Source: Hyphomicrobiales bacterium (GTDB taxonomy: Bacteria; Pseudomonadota; Alphaproteobacteria; Rhizobiales; Methylopilaceae). Taken from it: a stretch of 64,000 nt of DNA. Location of the stretch: contig JALHQA010000003.1 of assembly GCA_022842205.1 (NCBI GenBank), positions 124,001 to 188,000 of the forward strand, in the 5' to 3' direction. The notes beneath the pieces were generated by a model, which was given only the letters and a program-made list of their open reading frames with translations, was not told the DNA's origin and ran no database searches. A program made the position numbers and the translations under genes. Of this stretch, positions 9,245-17,647 are shown one piece after another (position 1 is the stretch's first letter; each line of letters begins with the position of its first letter).

Positions 9245-10209
9245 TCGCACGAATTCTCGGCGCGGCATGCGCCGTTATTCTGTTTGCCATTCCTGCCCCG
9301 GGTTTCGCGGCATGGAAACCGGCGCAGCCCATACGCATCATCGTTCCGTTTGCCGCGGGCGGGCCGACTGACACGGTCGCGCGCATCGTGGCCCATGAAA
9401 TGGCGGACATGCTGGAGACGCCGGTCTATATCGACAACATATCCGGCGGCGGTGGAAAGACCGGTGTACTGCGCTTCCTGGAGGATGCGCGGGACGGCCA
9501 TACGCTTCTGATGGGGCACATGGGAACGCACGGCGCGGCGCCCGCGCTCAATGCGGATCTTGGGTACGACCCATACAAGGATTTCGCACCAATCGGCATG
9601 GCGGCAGGTACGCCGATGGTCATCGCGGTGGCCCGGCACATTCCCGCGCGGGATTTGAAGCAGCTTGGCGAGCTTCTGCGCAAACCGGGAAGCAAATTCC
9701 GTATTGCACATGCAGGGCGCGGATCGGTTTCCCACGCCGCCGCACTGCTCTTTACCTCGGCGCTCAGCATATCGCCGGAGCTTGTCGGCTATTCGGGCAC
9801 GGGTCCTGCACTAAACGATCTCGTGAACGGTCAGGTCGATGTGCTGATCGACCAGATCGTCAACATTGCTCCTGTCGTCGGGACGCGAAAAGCCCGTCCG
9901 CTTGCAATCGTCGGAGACTGGCGTTCGAACGCCCTGCCGGATGTCCCTACGACCAGGGAACTTGGCGTGGAGATGAAGATGGATGCCTGGAACGGGCTGT
10001 TCGCCAAAAACGGCACGCCGGAAAACCAGGTTGCAACCCTGCATACGGCGCTCCGCTACGCGCTGGACAGCCCCTCGGTGCGTGCAAGACTGATCGATCT
10101 GGGGGCCAGTCTGCCGGACGAAGCGACAGGCAGCCCAGATGCCTTGGCGCATCTCGTCAGGGACGAGGTTGCGCGTTGGTCCGCAGCTCTGTTCGAACTT
10201 CGAAATTAG
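9241..10209 (+). CDS. Tripartite tricarboxylate transporter-type periplasmic binding protein (TctC/Bug family)
   Basis: 322-residue Bug/TctC family protein. A signal peptide covers residues 1-23 (ending GFAA), followed by the family's IRIIVPFAAGGPTDTVAR and later GTGPALNDLVNGQVDV. Such proteins bind carboxylates or similar small molecules in the periplasm. No TctA/TctB membrane genes are here. Instead its ATG overlaps the stop of the upstream GGDEF-EAL gene (ATGA), so the two are coupled. It may feed ligand to that protein's periplasmic sensor rather than to a transporter; that is inference. Confidence 0.87.
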   Translation: MIARILGAACAVILFAIPAPGFAAWKPAQPIRIIVPFAAGGPTDTVARIVAHEMADMLETPVYIDNISGGGGKTGVLRFLEDARDGHTLLMGHMGTHGAAPALNADLGYDPYKDFAPIGMAAGTPMVIAVARHIPARDLKQLGELLRKPGSKFRIAHAGRGSVSHAAALLFTSALSISPELVGYSGTGPALNDLVNGQVDVLIDQIVNIAPVVGTRKARPLAIVGDWRSNALPDVPTTRELGVEMKMDAWNGLFAKNGTPENQVATLHTALRYALDSPSVRARLIDLGASLPDEATGSPDALAHLVRDEVARWSAALFELRN

Positions 10210-10484
10210 GCGCCGCGGTGCACCAGACGTGCACAATCCGCCGCCTGACGTCCGACAGAACGCGCCTCGTTCTCCGACATGCGTCCGGAATCGACCTTCG
10301 GCTGCAGCGCACGGCGCACAGCATCTTCGAGCGTTGAACCGCGCTGAACATGCCCGACAACCGAGCGATAGGCGACCTTGCTCTGACCCTTCAGCCCTTT
10401 GGCGCAGGCATCGGCATCGGCACGATCCGCCAGCGCAGCTGTCGGAACCGCGAAAAGAGCAACGAAAACAACAGCACGCAGCAT
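10206..10484 (-). CDS. Small secreted hypothetical protein
   Basis: 92-residue protein with a clear signal peptide (MLRAVVFVALFAVPTAALA) and a short mature part containing two cysteines (DACAKGLKG and ADCARLVHRG) that could form a disulphide. The start at 10484 is chosen for the signal peptide and the GGGAG ribosome binding site upstream; the frame extends further to 10565. It is convergent with the TctC-type gene and overlaps its stop by four bases. I do not recognise the family. Confidence 0.7.
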   Translation of the reverse strand: MLRAVVFVALFAVPTAALADRADADACAKGLKGQSKVAYRSVVGHVQRGSTLEDAVRRALQPKVDSGRMSENEARSVGRQAADCARLVHRGA

Positions 10485-10581
10485 TTTTATCTCCCTGTTA
10501 TTGGGTTCTTTGCTGGCTTGGCTTTGCGACTTTTTTGGGTCCTTCGCTTGACCCTTCGTCTTCACGCGTTAATCAGGCGCC

Positions 10582-11280
10582 ATGCTTGATCTATCTCTCG
10601 CAGGGCGCATCCATTTCCGGCATCGCACGCCGTCGCAGGCTCCGCTTCCGCCCGGTCTGCACAAAACCGGCCTTTACGAAAAACGCGATTATCATCTCGT
10701 CGTTCCGGAAAAGCTCGATCCACGCACGCCTGCCCCGCTGATGGTGATGTTTCATGGCGGGGGCGGAAGCGCCGAGAGGATCATGCCGGTCATGAAAGCT
10801 CATGCGGAGGAACACGGCTTTCTTCTTCTCGTGCCGCAATCCTTCATGGCGACATGGGACATCGTCATCGCCGGCAACGGGCCGGATCGCGAGCGCCTTG
10901 AGAACGCACTCAACTGGGTTGCCGACCGCTACACGCTGCGTCCCGACAAATTCGCGTTCGCCGGCCATTCCGACGGCGGTTCCTATTCGCTGTCGAATGG
11001 CGTTGCGAACGGGGACTTCGTCACGCACATCCTCGCATTCTCGGCGGGGTTCTTCTCACCGCTGCATCAGGAAGGCGCGCCGCATATTTTCATCGCCCAC
11101 GGCTCGAAAGACGAAAAGACGCCCGTCGAAACCGCCGGCCGCGCCAGCGCGTTGAAATTGAAGGCGGCGGGTTATGACGTCACTTATCTTGAGTATGATG
11201 GTCCGCATGCCTCCCAGCCGCCGATCGTAGCTGTCGGCGTCAATTACTTCCTGAACTATCCGAAGGTTCCGAACGCCTAG
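10582..11280 (+). CDS. Alpha/beta hydrolase, PHB-depolymerase-like esterase
   Basis: 232-residue alpha/beta hydrolase of the LpqC/polyhydroxybutyrate-depolymerase-like group. The oxyanion stretch is MVMFHGGGGSAE (about residues 54-65), the nucleophile elbow GHSDGG (about 132-137) and a late His lies in YDGPHASQP. An Asp in HGSKDEKTP completes the triad. No signal peptide is seen, so it is probably cytoplasmic. Substrate is unknown. It ends in a CTAG shared with the convergent cytochrome gene. Confidence 0.82.
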   Translation: MLDLSLAGRIHFRHRTPSQAPLPPGLHKTGLYEKRDYHLVVPEKLDPRTPAPLMVMFHGGGGSAERIMPVMKAHAEEHGFLLLVPQSFMATWDIVIAGNGPDRERLENALNWVADRYTLRPDKFAFAGHSDGGSYSLSNGVANGDFVTHILAFSAGFFSPLHQEGAPHIFIAHGSKDEKTPVETAGRASALKLKAAGYDVTYLEYDGPHASQPPIVAVGVNYFLNYPKVPNA

Positions 11281-11759
11281 GGCATGATCACCCCGAGATA
11301 CGGCGCAGGCGCCTTCTCGCTCGCGCCGGTTAACGGCGGCACCTGGTGGCTTACTGCCGGCAGGCTCTTCAGATAGGCCGCGAGCGCCTTTGCGTCATCA
11401 TCGGACAGCGCGGCATAGGAACGCCAGGGCATAGCCGGCGCGAGTAAACGGCCGTCCGGACGCGCGCCCGTACGTACCGCTGCGATGATATCCTCCTCGG
11501 TCCATGCACCGAGACCCGTTTCGGCGTCCGGCGTCAGATTCGGCGGATAGAAGATGCCAAGGCCGGGAATCTGGAAGCCCACTTCAGACCCGCCAAGCAT
11601 GCGGCTGAAATCCGGTTTGCCGAGGAAAATGCCCGGCGTGTGACAACCCGCGCAATCCATGATCGCGGCGAGATATTTGCCGCGCTCCACGCGATCTTCG
11701 GAAATGGCAGGCCCAGCAAGAACGGCAACCATCACGGCGCCCGATACGACAGCTCTCAT
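11277..11759 (-). CDS. Periplasmic c-type cytochrome
   Basis: 160-residue class I cytochrome c. A signal peptide (ending AGPAIS) precedes one heme site, CAGCH, near residue 37; the distal Met may be in APAMPWRSYAALSDDD. The C-terminal helix (DDAKALAAYLKSLPAV) is typical. Proteins of this type often accept electrons from periplasmic dehydrogenases. No partner enzyme is adjacent, so its donor is unknown. Confidence 0.87.
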   Translation of the reverse strand: MRAVVSGAVMVAVLAGPAISEDRVERGKYLAAIMDCAGCHTPGIFLGKPDFSRMLGGSEVGFQIPGLGIFYPPNLTPDAETGLGAWTEEDIIAAVRTGARPDGRLLAPAMPWRSYAALSDDDAKALAAYLKSLPAVSHQVPPLTGASEKAPAPYLGVIMP

Positions 11760-11861
11760 AAGTCTCCTCCAAGCCCTCGGAGGAGCGGGCTTTTAGCCGC
11801 CATATGTTTCCGCACGTTTTCGCGCCCGGTCTTTTTTATTTCGCCCGTGAAACGTTCACGA

Positions 11862-12242
11862 TCAGGCCTCGCGGCCGTCCGGTTCGCCGTCGATCACGTC
11901 GCGGAACGCCTCGGCCGTGATCTCGTCGACGATGATCATGCCGTCCACGCAGCCATCGACCACAAGCGAAATCCGAGACCCCTCGTCCAGAGCCACAAGG
12001 AGAATGCCGTTGGTTTCTTCCGGCGCGCTCTCGAGCCCATGTTCGCGCAGAAAGGCCATGGCCCGCGAAACCAGGTCGGGCTCGCCGACATAGAGCGATT
12101 CGTACCCCTGCACCTTCAGGCCGATCATGACCTGGCGGACAAAGGCGCACTCCGCATATGCGGAGAAGGCAGACGTCTGGGCGAGCATGAGAGTTGCTGC
12201 GAGGGCGGCCGCACGAAGCCGCAAATCCTTCGGAATGTTCAA
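11862..12242 (-). CDS. Secreted hypothetical protein
   Basis: 126-residue protein with a signal-like N-terminus (LRAAALAATLMLAQ, probable cleavage near SAYA) and a mature part with two cysteines (ECAFVRQV and VDGCVDGMI). The start is read as TTG at 12242 because a strong GGAAGGGG lies about five bases upstream; the frame is open to 12371 but that extension looks non-coding. The family is not recognised. It lies about 100 bases upstream of the cytochrome gene on the same strand and may be co-transcribed. Confidence 0.62.
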   Translation of the reverse strand: MNIPKDLRLRAAALAATLMLAQTSAFSAYAECAFVRQVMIGLKVQGYESLYVGEPDLVSRAMAFLREHGLESAPEETNGILLVALDEGSRISLVVDGCVDGMIIVDEITAEAFRDVIDGEPDGREA

Positions 12243-12385
12243 AACGACCCCTTCCCGAGCGGGAGGCCGGAGCCGGAAAGGTCCGGCCGCTCCGCGAAGG
12301 CTATGCAGGTTCCCTGCCATCCCGCGCCGGCAGCGACTATCGGCTAAGCCGGCCCGTCCGGTGGATCGCACAAGTCACGCCGGAA

Positions 12386-12793
12386 TCAGGTGGTCCGGTG
12401 GATATTGCTCTTCTCTTCCGTGATGTCCTGCTTGATTCCGAATATCCGGACGGCTCTCCCGTTCTCGCACTTGACGTGACCAATGATGCGCATACGGCGC
12501 GAATTCCCCAGCGCGGTCATGATTTCAGTATCGAGCGTAAAATCCGTGCAGTCCCGGATGGCGCGACGGCGCACCTCCTCCAGCATTTTCAGGGACTTCT
12601 GCGTGTAGAACCCCACAGCTTCGGGACGGGTTATCCGAAACCCGCGCGGCAGCTCGAAAATGTCGTAAACGCCATCGGTCCACGTCAGGGTTTCGTGCGG
12701 CAAGTCGCACTGCCACATGCCGGTCGTTCCACCGGCCGTTTCACCCTCAAGTTGTGACAGGCGCTGTTCGAGCTCCTCGGTATCCAGCAGCAT
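12386..12793 (-). CDS. Single PAS-domain protein
   Basis: About 135 residues. A short N-terminal helix (LDTEELEQRLSQLEGE) precedes one PAS fold of the PAS_3 type, shown by GMWQCDLPHETLTWTDGVYDIF, and by a C-terminal KQDITEEKSN, the usual PAC ending. No output domain follows, so it is a stand-alone sensor or adaptor. The start at 12793 is chosen as the first Met before the helix; a longer start at 12892 is possible. Its ligand or partner is unknown. Confidence 0.7.
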   Translation of the reverse strand: MLLDTEELEQRLSQLEGETAGGTTGMWQCDLPHETLTWTDGVYDIFELPRGFRITRPEAVGFYTQKSLKMLEEVRRRAIRDCTDFTLDTEIMTALGNSRRMRIIGHVKCENGRAVRIFGIKQDITEEKSNIHRTT

Positions 12794-12963
12794 TTGCACC
12801 CTGTTCCCGTTAGATATTTCAGGCTTCCGACCATACCTGAATATGCGGATTCCCTGTGTGCCACATAGAAATATATCCCGATATATCTTCATGGATCGTG
12901 TGGTTGAGAGCGCGCATAACGGGGTGACCAAAGGGCTTCCAGCAGCTATCTGTTCTGTCCCGT

Positions 12964-13039
12964 GGGCCCATAGCTCAATGGTTAGAGCCGACCGCTCATA
13001 ACGGTCTGGTTCCAGGTTCGAGTCCTGGTGGGCCCACCA
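12964..13039 (+). tRNA. tRNA with CAT anticodon (elongator Met or Ile2)
   Basis: A 76-base cloverleaf with encoded CCA. The acceptor stem is GGGCCCA with TGGGCCC, the anticodon arm GACCG-CTCATAA-CGGTC and the T arm CCAGG-TTCGAGT-CCTGG. The anticodon CAT fits elongator methionine or the isoleucine tRNA whose C34 is modified to lysidine by TilS. The short D loop (CTCAATGGTTAGAGC) resembles Ile2 of E. coli, so I lean to Ile2. The acceptor lacks the mismatch of an initiator tRNA. No integrase or att repeat is near. Confidence 0.93.
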
Positions 13040-13077
13040 CTTTCCCCAGAGCGGAAGTTCGCCATGCCGCTTGCCTC

Positions 13078-14793
13078 ATGGCGCGCGGGCGGATTAATCC
13101 CCACCCGTTATGGTATTCGACGCCGAGACTCGACGTCGCGCCGAAGGAAAAGCGGTTGAACAAGGAGATCAGATCGAACGTCGCGGAGGTTCTCGGCCAG
13201 TCCCGTGCGATCCGCGCGCGCCTTCTCCTCGTTTGCCTGCTCATCTTCGGCTACCTGGTTCTGGAGTGGGTCAGCTTCCTCCAGGAATTTCGTGGCCTTC
13301 CGATCACCCCGTGGAATCCGGGACTGGGCGTGCTGTTCGCCTTCATGCTCGCGCGGCGCCTGGCCTATGGATGGGTTCTGTTCGCGGCCATTGCCGCGTC
13401 CGAATTCGTTCTGCTGGATACGGTCGTCCCCTGGTACTCCGTGGTGCTGATCGCGGCGATCGCGTCGCTGATCTACACCGTCGCCGCCGCAACCATCCGT
13501 GCCATTGTCCGCGACAATCTGGAGTTCGACCGGATCCAGGACGTCGTTACGCTCGCCCTCGTCGGCGCTGTCGCATCGCTGATCGTCGGTGCCCTGCTGT
13601 CGGCGATCTTCATTAACGGCGAGCATTCGCAGCGCACCATCATGCTGCAGATGTTCATCGGCGACCTCGTCGGTATCATGGTCATGACACCGCTGGCGCT
13701 GCGTCTGCTGCGGATTGATGTCGAGAAGTTGCAGCTTCATGTCGGTCCGCTGAAATATCTCGAAGCCTTGCTTCAGCTGGTGTTCATCTGTGCGGCGCTG
13801 ACCGTGCTGATGCAAACGGGACTCCAAAATTTCTACGTTCTCTTCGTCCCTATTGTTATCGTCGCCGTCCGATACGGCTTTGACGGCGCCTGTGTTGCCA
13901 TCGCCACCGTCCAGTTCGGTGTGGCCGTCATCTTGCACACCATCGGCGCCGATGCCGCTCTTTTCCTGGAATTCCAGACTGCAATGCTGGCGCTTACCAC
14001 CGCCGGTCTGTTCGTCGGCGCGGAAGTCAACGCACGCATCCGCGCCGACAATCTCGCCAAAGCGGCCGAAGAAAAGCTGCGAAAGCAGAAAGAAGCGAAT
14101 ACGAGGGCCGAACGTTTTGCCATCGTCGAAAGTATGGCTTCCGGGCTGGCACATGAGATCAACCAGCCTATGACAGCGATCCGGGCTCTGGTCCGGTCAT
14201 CACAGATGCTGATCGACAGCAAAAAACCCGATCTTGCGCGCGCCGGCAACAACCTGGCGACGGCGATCACCCAGATCGATCATGCCGCGGATGTCATTCG
14301 GCGCATGCGTGATTTCCTGAAACGCCGTCAGCTCAACCTCACGCGCGTCAGCACAAAAGATCTGTTGACACAAGCGCCCCTGCTTTCACGGTCGCAAATT
14401 CGAGGCGATGTGGTGATCGACGCCGAGATGGGCGCGGAGAACTACCACGTCGACGCCGATCGCGTTCAAATCATGCAGGTGTTTCTCAACCTGATCCACA
14501 ATTCGGTTCAGTCCATCCACGCTGATCCGTCAATACGTGGCCGCGTCACGATTGGTGCCGAGCATAAAACAGACCCGGAACGGATCGAGTTTTTCGTCCG
14601 CGATAACGGACCCGGCGTACCCCCTAAACGCCGGAAAAACCTGTTCGAGCCCTTGCGAACGACCAAGAGCGACGGGCTTGGCCTTGGACTTCCGATATGT
14701 CTAACCATAGTGGAGGCGCACGGAGGACAGATCTGGCTCGAAAACGGTCAGGCTGGAGCAACCGAGTTCCGATTCTGGCTGCCTGCGAAGTGA
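13078..14793 (+). CDS. MASE1-like membrane sensor histidine kinase
   Basis: 571-residue sensor kinase. The first 330 residues contain about eight hydrophobic segments in a MASE1-like arrangement (WNPGLGVLFAFML, later IPIVIVAVRYGF). Then comes a coiled linker, the H box LAHEINQPMTAI near residue 365, an N box (LNLIHNSV), a G1 box (DNGPGVP) and a G2 box (GLGLGLPI). The H-box style matches FixL/DctB kinases. The start at 13078 is the first ATG; TTG at 13156 with an upstream purine stretch is an alternative. It lies 10 bases before its response regulator. Confidence 0.88.
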   Translation: MARGRINPHPLWYSTPRLDVAPKEKRLNKEIRSNVAEVLGQSRAIRARLLLVCLLIFGYLVLEWVSFLQEFRGLPITPWNPGLGVLFAFMLARRLAYGWVLFAAIAASEFVLLDTVVPWYSVVLIAAIASLIYTVAAATIRAIVRDNLEFDRIQDVVTLALVGAVASLIVGALLSAIFINGEHSQRTIMLQMFIGDLVGIMVMTPLALRLLRIDVEKLQLHVGPLKYLEALLQLVFICAALTVLMQTGLQNFYVLFVPIVIVAVRYGFDGACVAIATVQFGVAVILHTIGADAALFLEFQTAMLALTTAGLFVGAEVNARIRADNLAKAAEEKLRKQKEANTRAERFAIVESMASGLAHEINQPMTAIRALVRSSQMLIDSKKPDLARAGNNLATAITQIDHAADVIRRMRDFLKRRQLNLTRVSTKDLLTQAPLLSRSQIRGDVVIDAEMGAENYHVDADRVQIMQVFLNLIHNSVQSIHADPSIRGRVTIGAEHKTDPERIEFFVRDNGPGVPPKRRKNLFEPLRTTKSDGLGLGLPICLTIVEAHGGQIWLENGQAGATEFRFWLPAK

Positions 14794-14803
14794 AGGGAAG
14801 AAC

Positions 14804-15421
14804 GTGGCCAAGGTTTACATAATCGACGATCAACCGGCGGTCCGGAAAGCCATAGCGGAAATGATGCAGGTTTTCGGTTTCGACGCCGAGACCTTCGAAT
14901 CCGCCAGAGCGTTCCTCGCCGCCGTCGGCAAACCACGCTCTGCCGATCCTGCCTGCGTTGTCTGCGATGTACGCATGCCGGGCATGGATGGGATCGAGCT
15001 GGTGCGGCAATGCCGCGCATCGGGCAATGATGTGCCGATAATTCTGATATCCGGCCATGCCGACGTCCCCATGGCCGTGGCTGGCATCAAGGCCGGCGCC
15101 GCGGATTTCATCGAAAAGCCGGTCGATGACGCGTCTCTCGTCGCGGCCATAAACAGGGCGCTGCTTCCGAAGTTCGAGGAAAAACGCGACGAACAACGGC
15201 GCCAGAACGTGGAAGAAAAGTTCGCCCTCCTCACGCCACGCCAGCGCGAAGTGTTCGATCTCGTCGTCGCCGGTTATACCTCGCACGCCATCGGCGAGAA
15301 GCTGGGGCTGAGCACGCGCACAGTCGAAAGCTACCGCGCGCAGATCATGCAGAAAATGGCGGCGGAAAGCGTCGCGGTCCTCGTCCGGCAGGCAATTCAG
15401 CTCCGGCGGGCGGCACCGTAG
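14804..15421 (+). CDS. FixJ/TtrR-type response regulator
   Basis: 205-residue regulator. The receiver domain starts MAKVYIIDDQPAV, with the phosphorylated Asp in VVCDVRMPGMDG near residue 53, the Thr/Ser switch in ILISGHADVPMA and Lys in IEKPVDD. The C-terminal LuxR-type helix-turn-helix has LTPRQREVFDLVVAGY and IGEKLGLSTRTVESY. Start is GTG at 14804. It forms a two-component pair with the MASE1-like kinase. Targets are unknown; no FixL-like PAS heme domain is present, so an oxygen role is not implied. Confidence 0.92.
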   Translation: MAKVYIIDDQPAVRKAIAEMMQVFGFDAETFESARAFLAAVGKPRSADPACVVCDVRMPGMDGIELVRQCRASGNDVPIILISGHADVPMAVAGIKAGAADFIEKPVDDASLVAAINRALLPKFEEKRDEQRRQNVEEKFALLTPRQREVFDLVVAGYTSHAIGEKLGLSTRTVESYRAQIMQKMAAESVAVLVRQAIQLRRAAP

Positions 15422-15568
15422 TTTTACTGTAGTTTATGTACGAGCAGTAATTTTACCGCCCAATCAATACGAATACCCACCGGCTGTACCTTTTTCTAAT
15501 TCTCCAAGCATCGGCGAATGCGGCTGTCATATGACAAATGCACGCGTCGGCTTAAGGGGAGAAGAGTC

Positions 15569-15880
15569 GTGAACCGGCTGCATCTGAGCTTCCGCGCAGG
15601 TCGGATTGATCCGGCTGCGCTGCTTGATGTAACGACGATGTTCATCGCGACAGGCGCCGCTGCGGCGATCGTTCTGTCGCCGCATGGCTTCGTTCTGCCG
15701 GTTTTCGCAACGATCATGATGGCCGGTGGCGGCTTCCTGGCATTTTATGCCTGGCGTCGCGGCTTGCCTCAGCAAAAGCAACTGTCGGTCTGGGATGTTT
15801 CTGGGAGCCTGCTCGCGCTTGGCTTCTGCGCGGCAATCCTCTCCGACAATGAGCAGATCGCGAAAATCATCTCCCTCTGA
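15569..15880 (+). CDS. Small two-segment membrane protein
   Basis: 103-residue protein with two or three hydrophobic segments (TTMFIATGAAAAIVL, VLPVFATIMMAGGGFLAF and SLLALGFCAAIL). The start is read as GTG at 15569 because AAGGGGAGAAG precedes it closely; an ATG at 15518 would add 17 residues with a poorer binding site. No family is recognised. It stands alone between the response regulator and the TerC-family gene. Confidence 0.6.
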   Translation: MNRLHLSFRAGRIDPAALLDVTTMFIATGAAAAIVLSPHGFVLPVFATIMMAGGGFLAFYAWRRGLPQQKQLSVWDVSGSLLALGFCAAILSDNEQIAKIISL

Positions 15881-16027
15881 GCATGATGTACAGACCGGGC
15901 CCCTCTGGCAGTTCGCAAGAACTGTGATGTCGGACTGCTTTCCGTTGTTTAAACGGGCCCGAAGCTCCGGCGAGTTCTAAAACGTCGCCGTTTGAGAACA
16001 AGGCCCACTAGATTTGGAAATGGGCCA

Positions 16028-16684
16028 ATGTTTAGCGAACTCTTTACCACTGAAGGATTGATGGCGCTGCTGCAGGTCATCATGATTGACCTAGTGCTCG
16101 CCGGCGACAACGCCATTGTCATCGGCCTCGCGGCCGCCGGCCTTCCCTCCGATCAGCGCAAGAAAGTCATCGCCATCGGCATCGCCGCCGCGACGGTGAT
16201 GCGAATCTGTTTTGCGCTGGTCACGACCCAGCTGCTGCAGATCGTCGGCCTGCTTCTGGTCGGCGGCCTTCTGCTCTTCTACGTCTGCTGGAAAATGTAT
16301 GCCGAACTACGCGCTGGTCACGCCGAGGCGGTCGCCGCGACAGGCGACGGGGATTTCGTCGTCAACGCCGACGGGACGATCGCCGGCATTCCGCCGCGCA
16401 AGACATTCGGTCAGGCGGTCTGGCAGATCATCATCGCCGACGTGTCGATGTCGCTCGACAACGTGCTGGCCGTTGCCGGCGCCGCCCGCGAGCATCCGAT
16501 GATCCTTATCATCGGCCTGGCGCTCGCCATCGCCATGATGGGCTTCGCCGCAACCTTCATTGCGAAGCTGCTGCAGAAGCATCGTTGGATCGCGTGGGTC
16601 GGCCTGATTGTGATCGTCTATGTCGCGACTGACATGACTTACCGCGGCTTCGTCGAAGTCTTGCCCCACCTACGCGGCAGCTAA
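16028..16684 (+). CDS. TerC-family integral membrane protein (YjbE-like)
   Basis: 218-residue TerC/YjbE family protein with about seven membrane segments. The family's two conserved acidic motifs are present: LVLAGDNAIVIGLAA near residue 25 and DVSMSLDNVLAVAGAA near 145. Members have been linked to tellurite resistance and, in Bacillus, to manganese export or metalation of exported proteins. No Mn riboswitch is visible upstream. The start ATG at 16028 fits the family; the TTG at 15992 would add 12 residues. Confidence 0.9.
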   Translation: MFSELFTTEGLMALLQVIMIDLVLAGDNAIVIGLAAAGLPSDQRKKVIAIGIAAATVMRICFALVTTQLLQIVGLLLVGGLLLFYVCWKMYAELRAGHAEAVAATGDGDFVVNADGTIAGIPPRKTFGQAVWQIIIADVSMSLDNVLAVAGAAREHPMILIIGLALAIAMMGFAATFIAKLLQKHRWIAWVGLIVIVYVATDMTYRGFVEVLPHLRGS

Positions 16685-16694
16685 GTGGGGCAAT

Positions 16695-16759
16695 GGGTCC
16701 GGGCCGGAGCGGAATGTCGCCTCCCGCGCAGTCCATCTTCACCCGGACCCCTTTTTATT
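16695..16759 (+). terminator. Long hairpin and T-run after the TerC-family gene
   Basis: GGGTCCGGG (16695-16703) pairs with CCCGGACCC (16742-16750), enclosing a G+C-rich loop, and is followed by CTTTTTATT. It lies 10 bases after the stop codon, so it probably ends that transcript. The loop is long for a simple terminator, and a second perfect hairpin (GGCAGCCGG with CCGGCTGCC, 16768-16790) follows. A structured RNA is therefore possible. Confidence 0.55.
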
Positions 16760-16806
16760 CTCTCCGTGGCAGCCGGTATCCCCGGCTGCCGCCCTTTCTG
16801 CCTTCA

Positions 16807-16831
16807 AGCCGCCAGCTTTGGCGGCTTTTTT
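16807..16831 (+). terminator. Compact hairpin terminator upstream of the SIMPL gene
   Basis: AGCCGCC and GGCGGCT form a seven-pair stem around AGCTTT, followed by six T. It sits just before the SIMPL ribosome binding site, so it acts either as a second terminator for the upstream gene or as an attenuator in the SIMPL leader. Confidence 0.65.
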
Positions 16832-16861
16832 GTTCCTTCCCCCGAGAAGGAGCTTTCCTTG

Positions 16862-17593
16862 ATGCGATTTGCGCTAGCCGTCCTCGTCGCCTTTGCCGCC
16901 GCTATGCCCGCCCTGGCCCAGCCGGAACCGCCGCATCCACCCGGGCCGCGGCCCGCCACCTTTGTCCTGTCCGGCGAAGGTTCGGCAACGGCCGCCCCCG
17001 ATATCGCCGTACTGACGTCGGGCGTTGTCAGCCAGGGGGATACCGCGCGTGCGGCGCTCGATACCAACACGGCTGCCATGCAGAAGTTGATCGCCAGCCT
17101 CAAGGACGCCGGCATCGAACCAAAGGACATCCAGACCTCCGGTTTCTCCATCCAGCCGCGCTACGTCTACAGCCAGCGCAACGACGGCCAGCAGGAGCCG
17201 CCGCGCATCGTCGGCTATGAGGTCCGCAACAACATCACCGTTACCGTGCGCGACCTCTCGAAGCTTGGCGCCATTCTTGACAGCGCCGTCACGGAAGGCT
17301 CGAACCAGATCAGCGGCCTTGCCTTCGATGTGTCGAACAAGACCGCTCTCCTGAACGAAGCGCGCAAAAGGGCATTTGCAGATGCCAAAGCCAAGGCGGA
17401 GCTCTATGCCGAAGCCGCCGGCTTGAAGCTCGGCCGCCTGCGCGATCTTTCGGAACAGGCGGGCGCCTTCCCGCCCCCGCGTCCGATGATGCGTATGGAG
17501 GCCGCGGCCGCCCCCAAAGCGGATGTGCCGATCGAACAGGGCGAGCAGGAATTGCAGATCAACATCACCGCGACCTGGGAAATTGCTCCCTGA
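16862..17593 (+). CDS. SIMPL-domain periplasmic protein (YggE/Omp28-like)
   Basis: 243-residue secreted protein with a signal peptide ending PALAQ and one SIMPL domain across most of the mature chain: the opening FVLSGEGSATAAPDIAVLTSGV and QTSGFSIQPRY, the middle VRNNITVTVRDL and the end AFADAKAKAELYAEAAGLKLG. YggE in E. coli lowers oxidative stress and other members help build surface structures, but the biochemical role is not settled. Start at 16862 follows GAAGGAG. Confidence 0.88.
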   Translation: MRFALAVLVAFAAAMPALAQPEPPHPPGPRPATFVLSGEGSATAAPDIAVLTSGVVSQGDTARAALDTNTAAMQKLIASLKDAGIEPKDIQTSGFSIQPRYVYSQRNDGQQEPPRIVGYEVRNNITVTVRDLSKLGAILDSAVTEGSNQISGLAFDVSNKTALLNEARKRAFADAKAKAELYAEAAGLKLGRLRDLSEQAGAFPPPRPMMRMEAAAAPKADVPIEQGEQELQINITATWEIAP

Positions 17594-17647
17594 CGACGAG
17601 GCGGCCGGGCTTGCCCCGGCCGTCCCCGAGGAGCCAATATTCCCGGC

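Noticed and set aside
12900-13100. tRNA as a possible integration site of a mobile element
   Set aside because: No integrase, att repeat or foreign gene cluster is adjacent.
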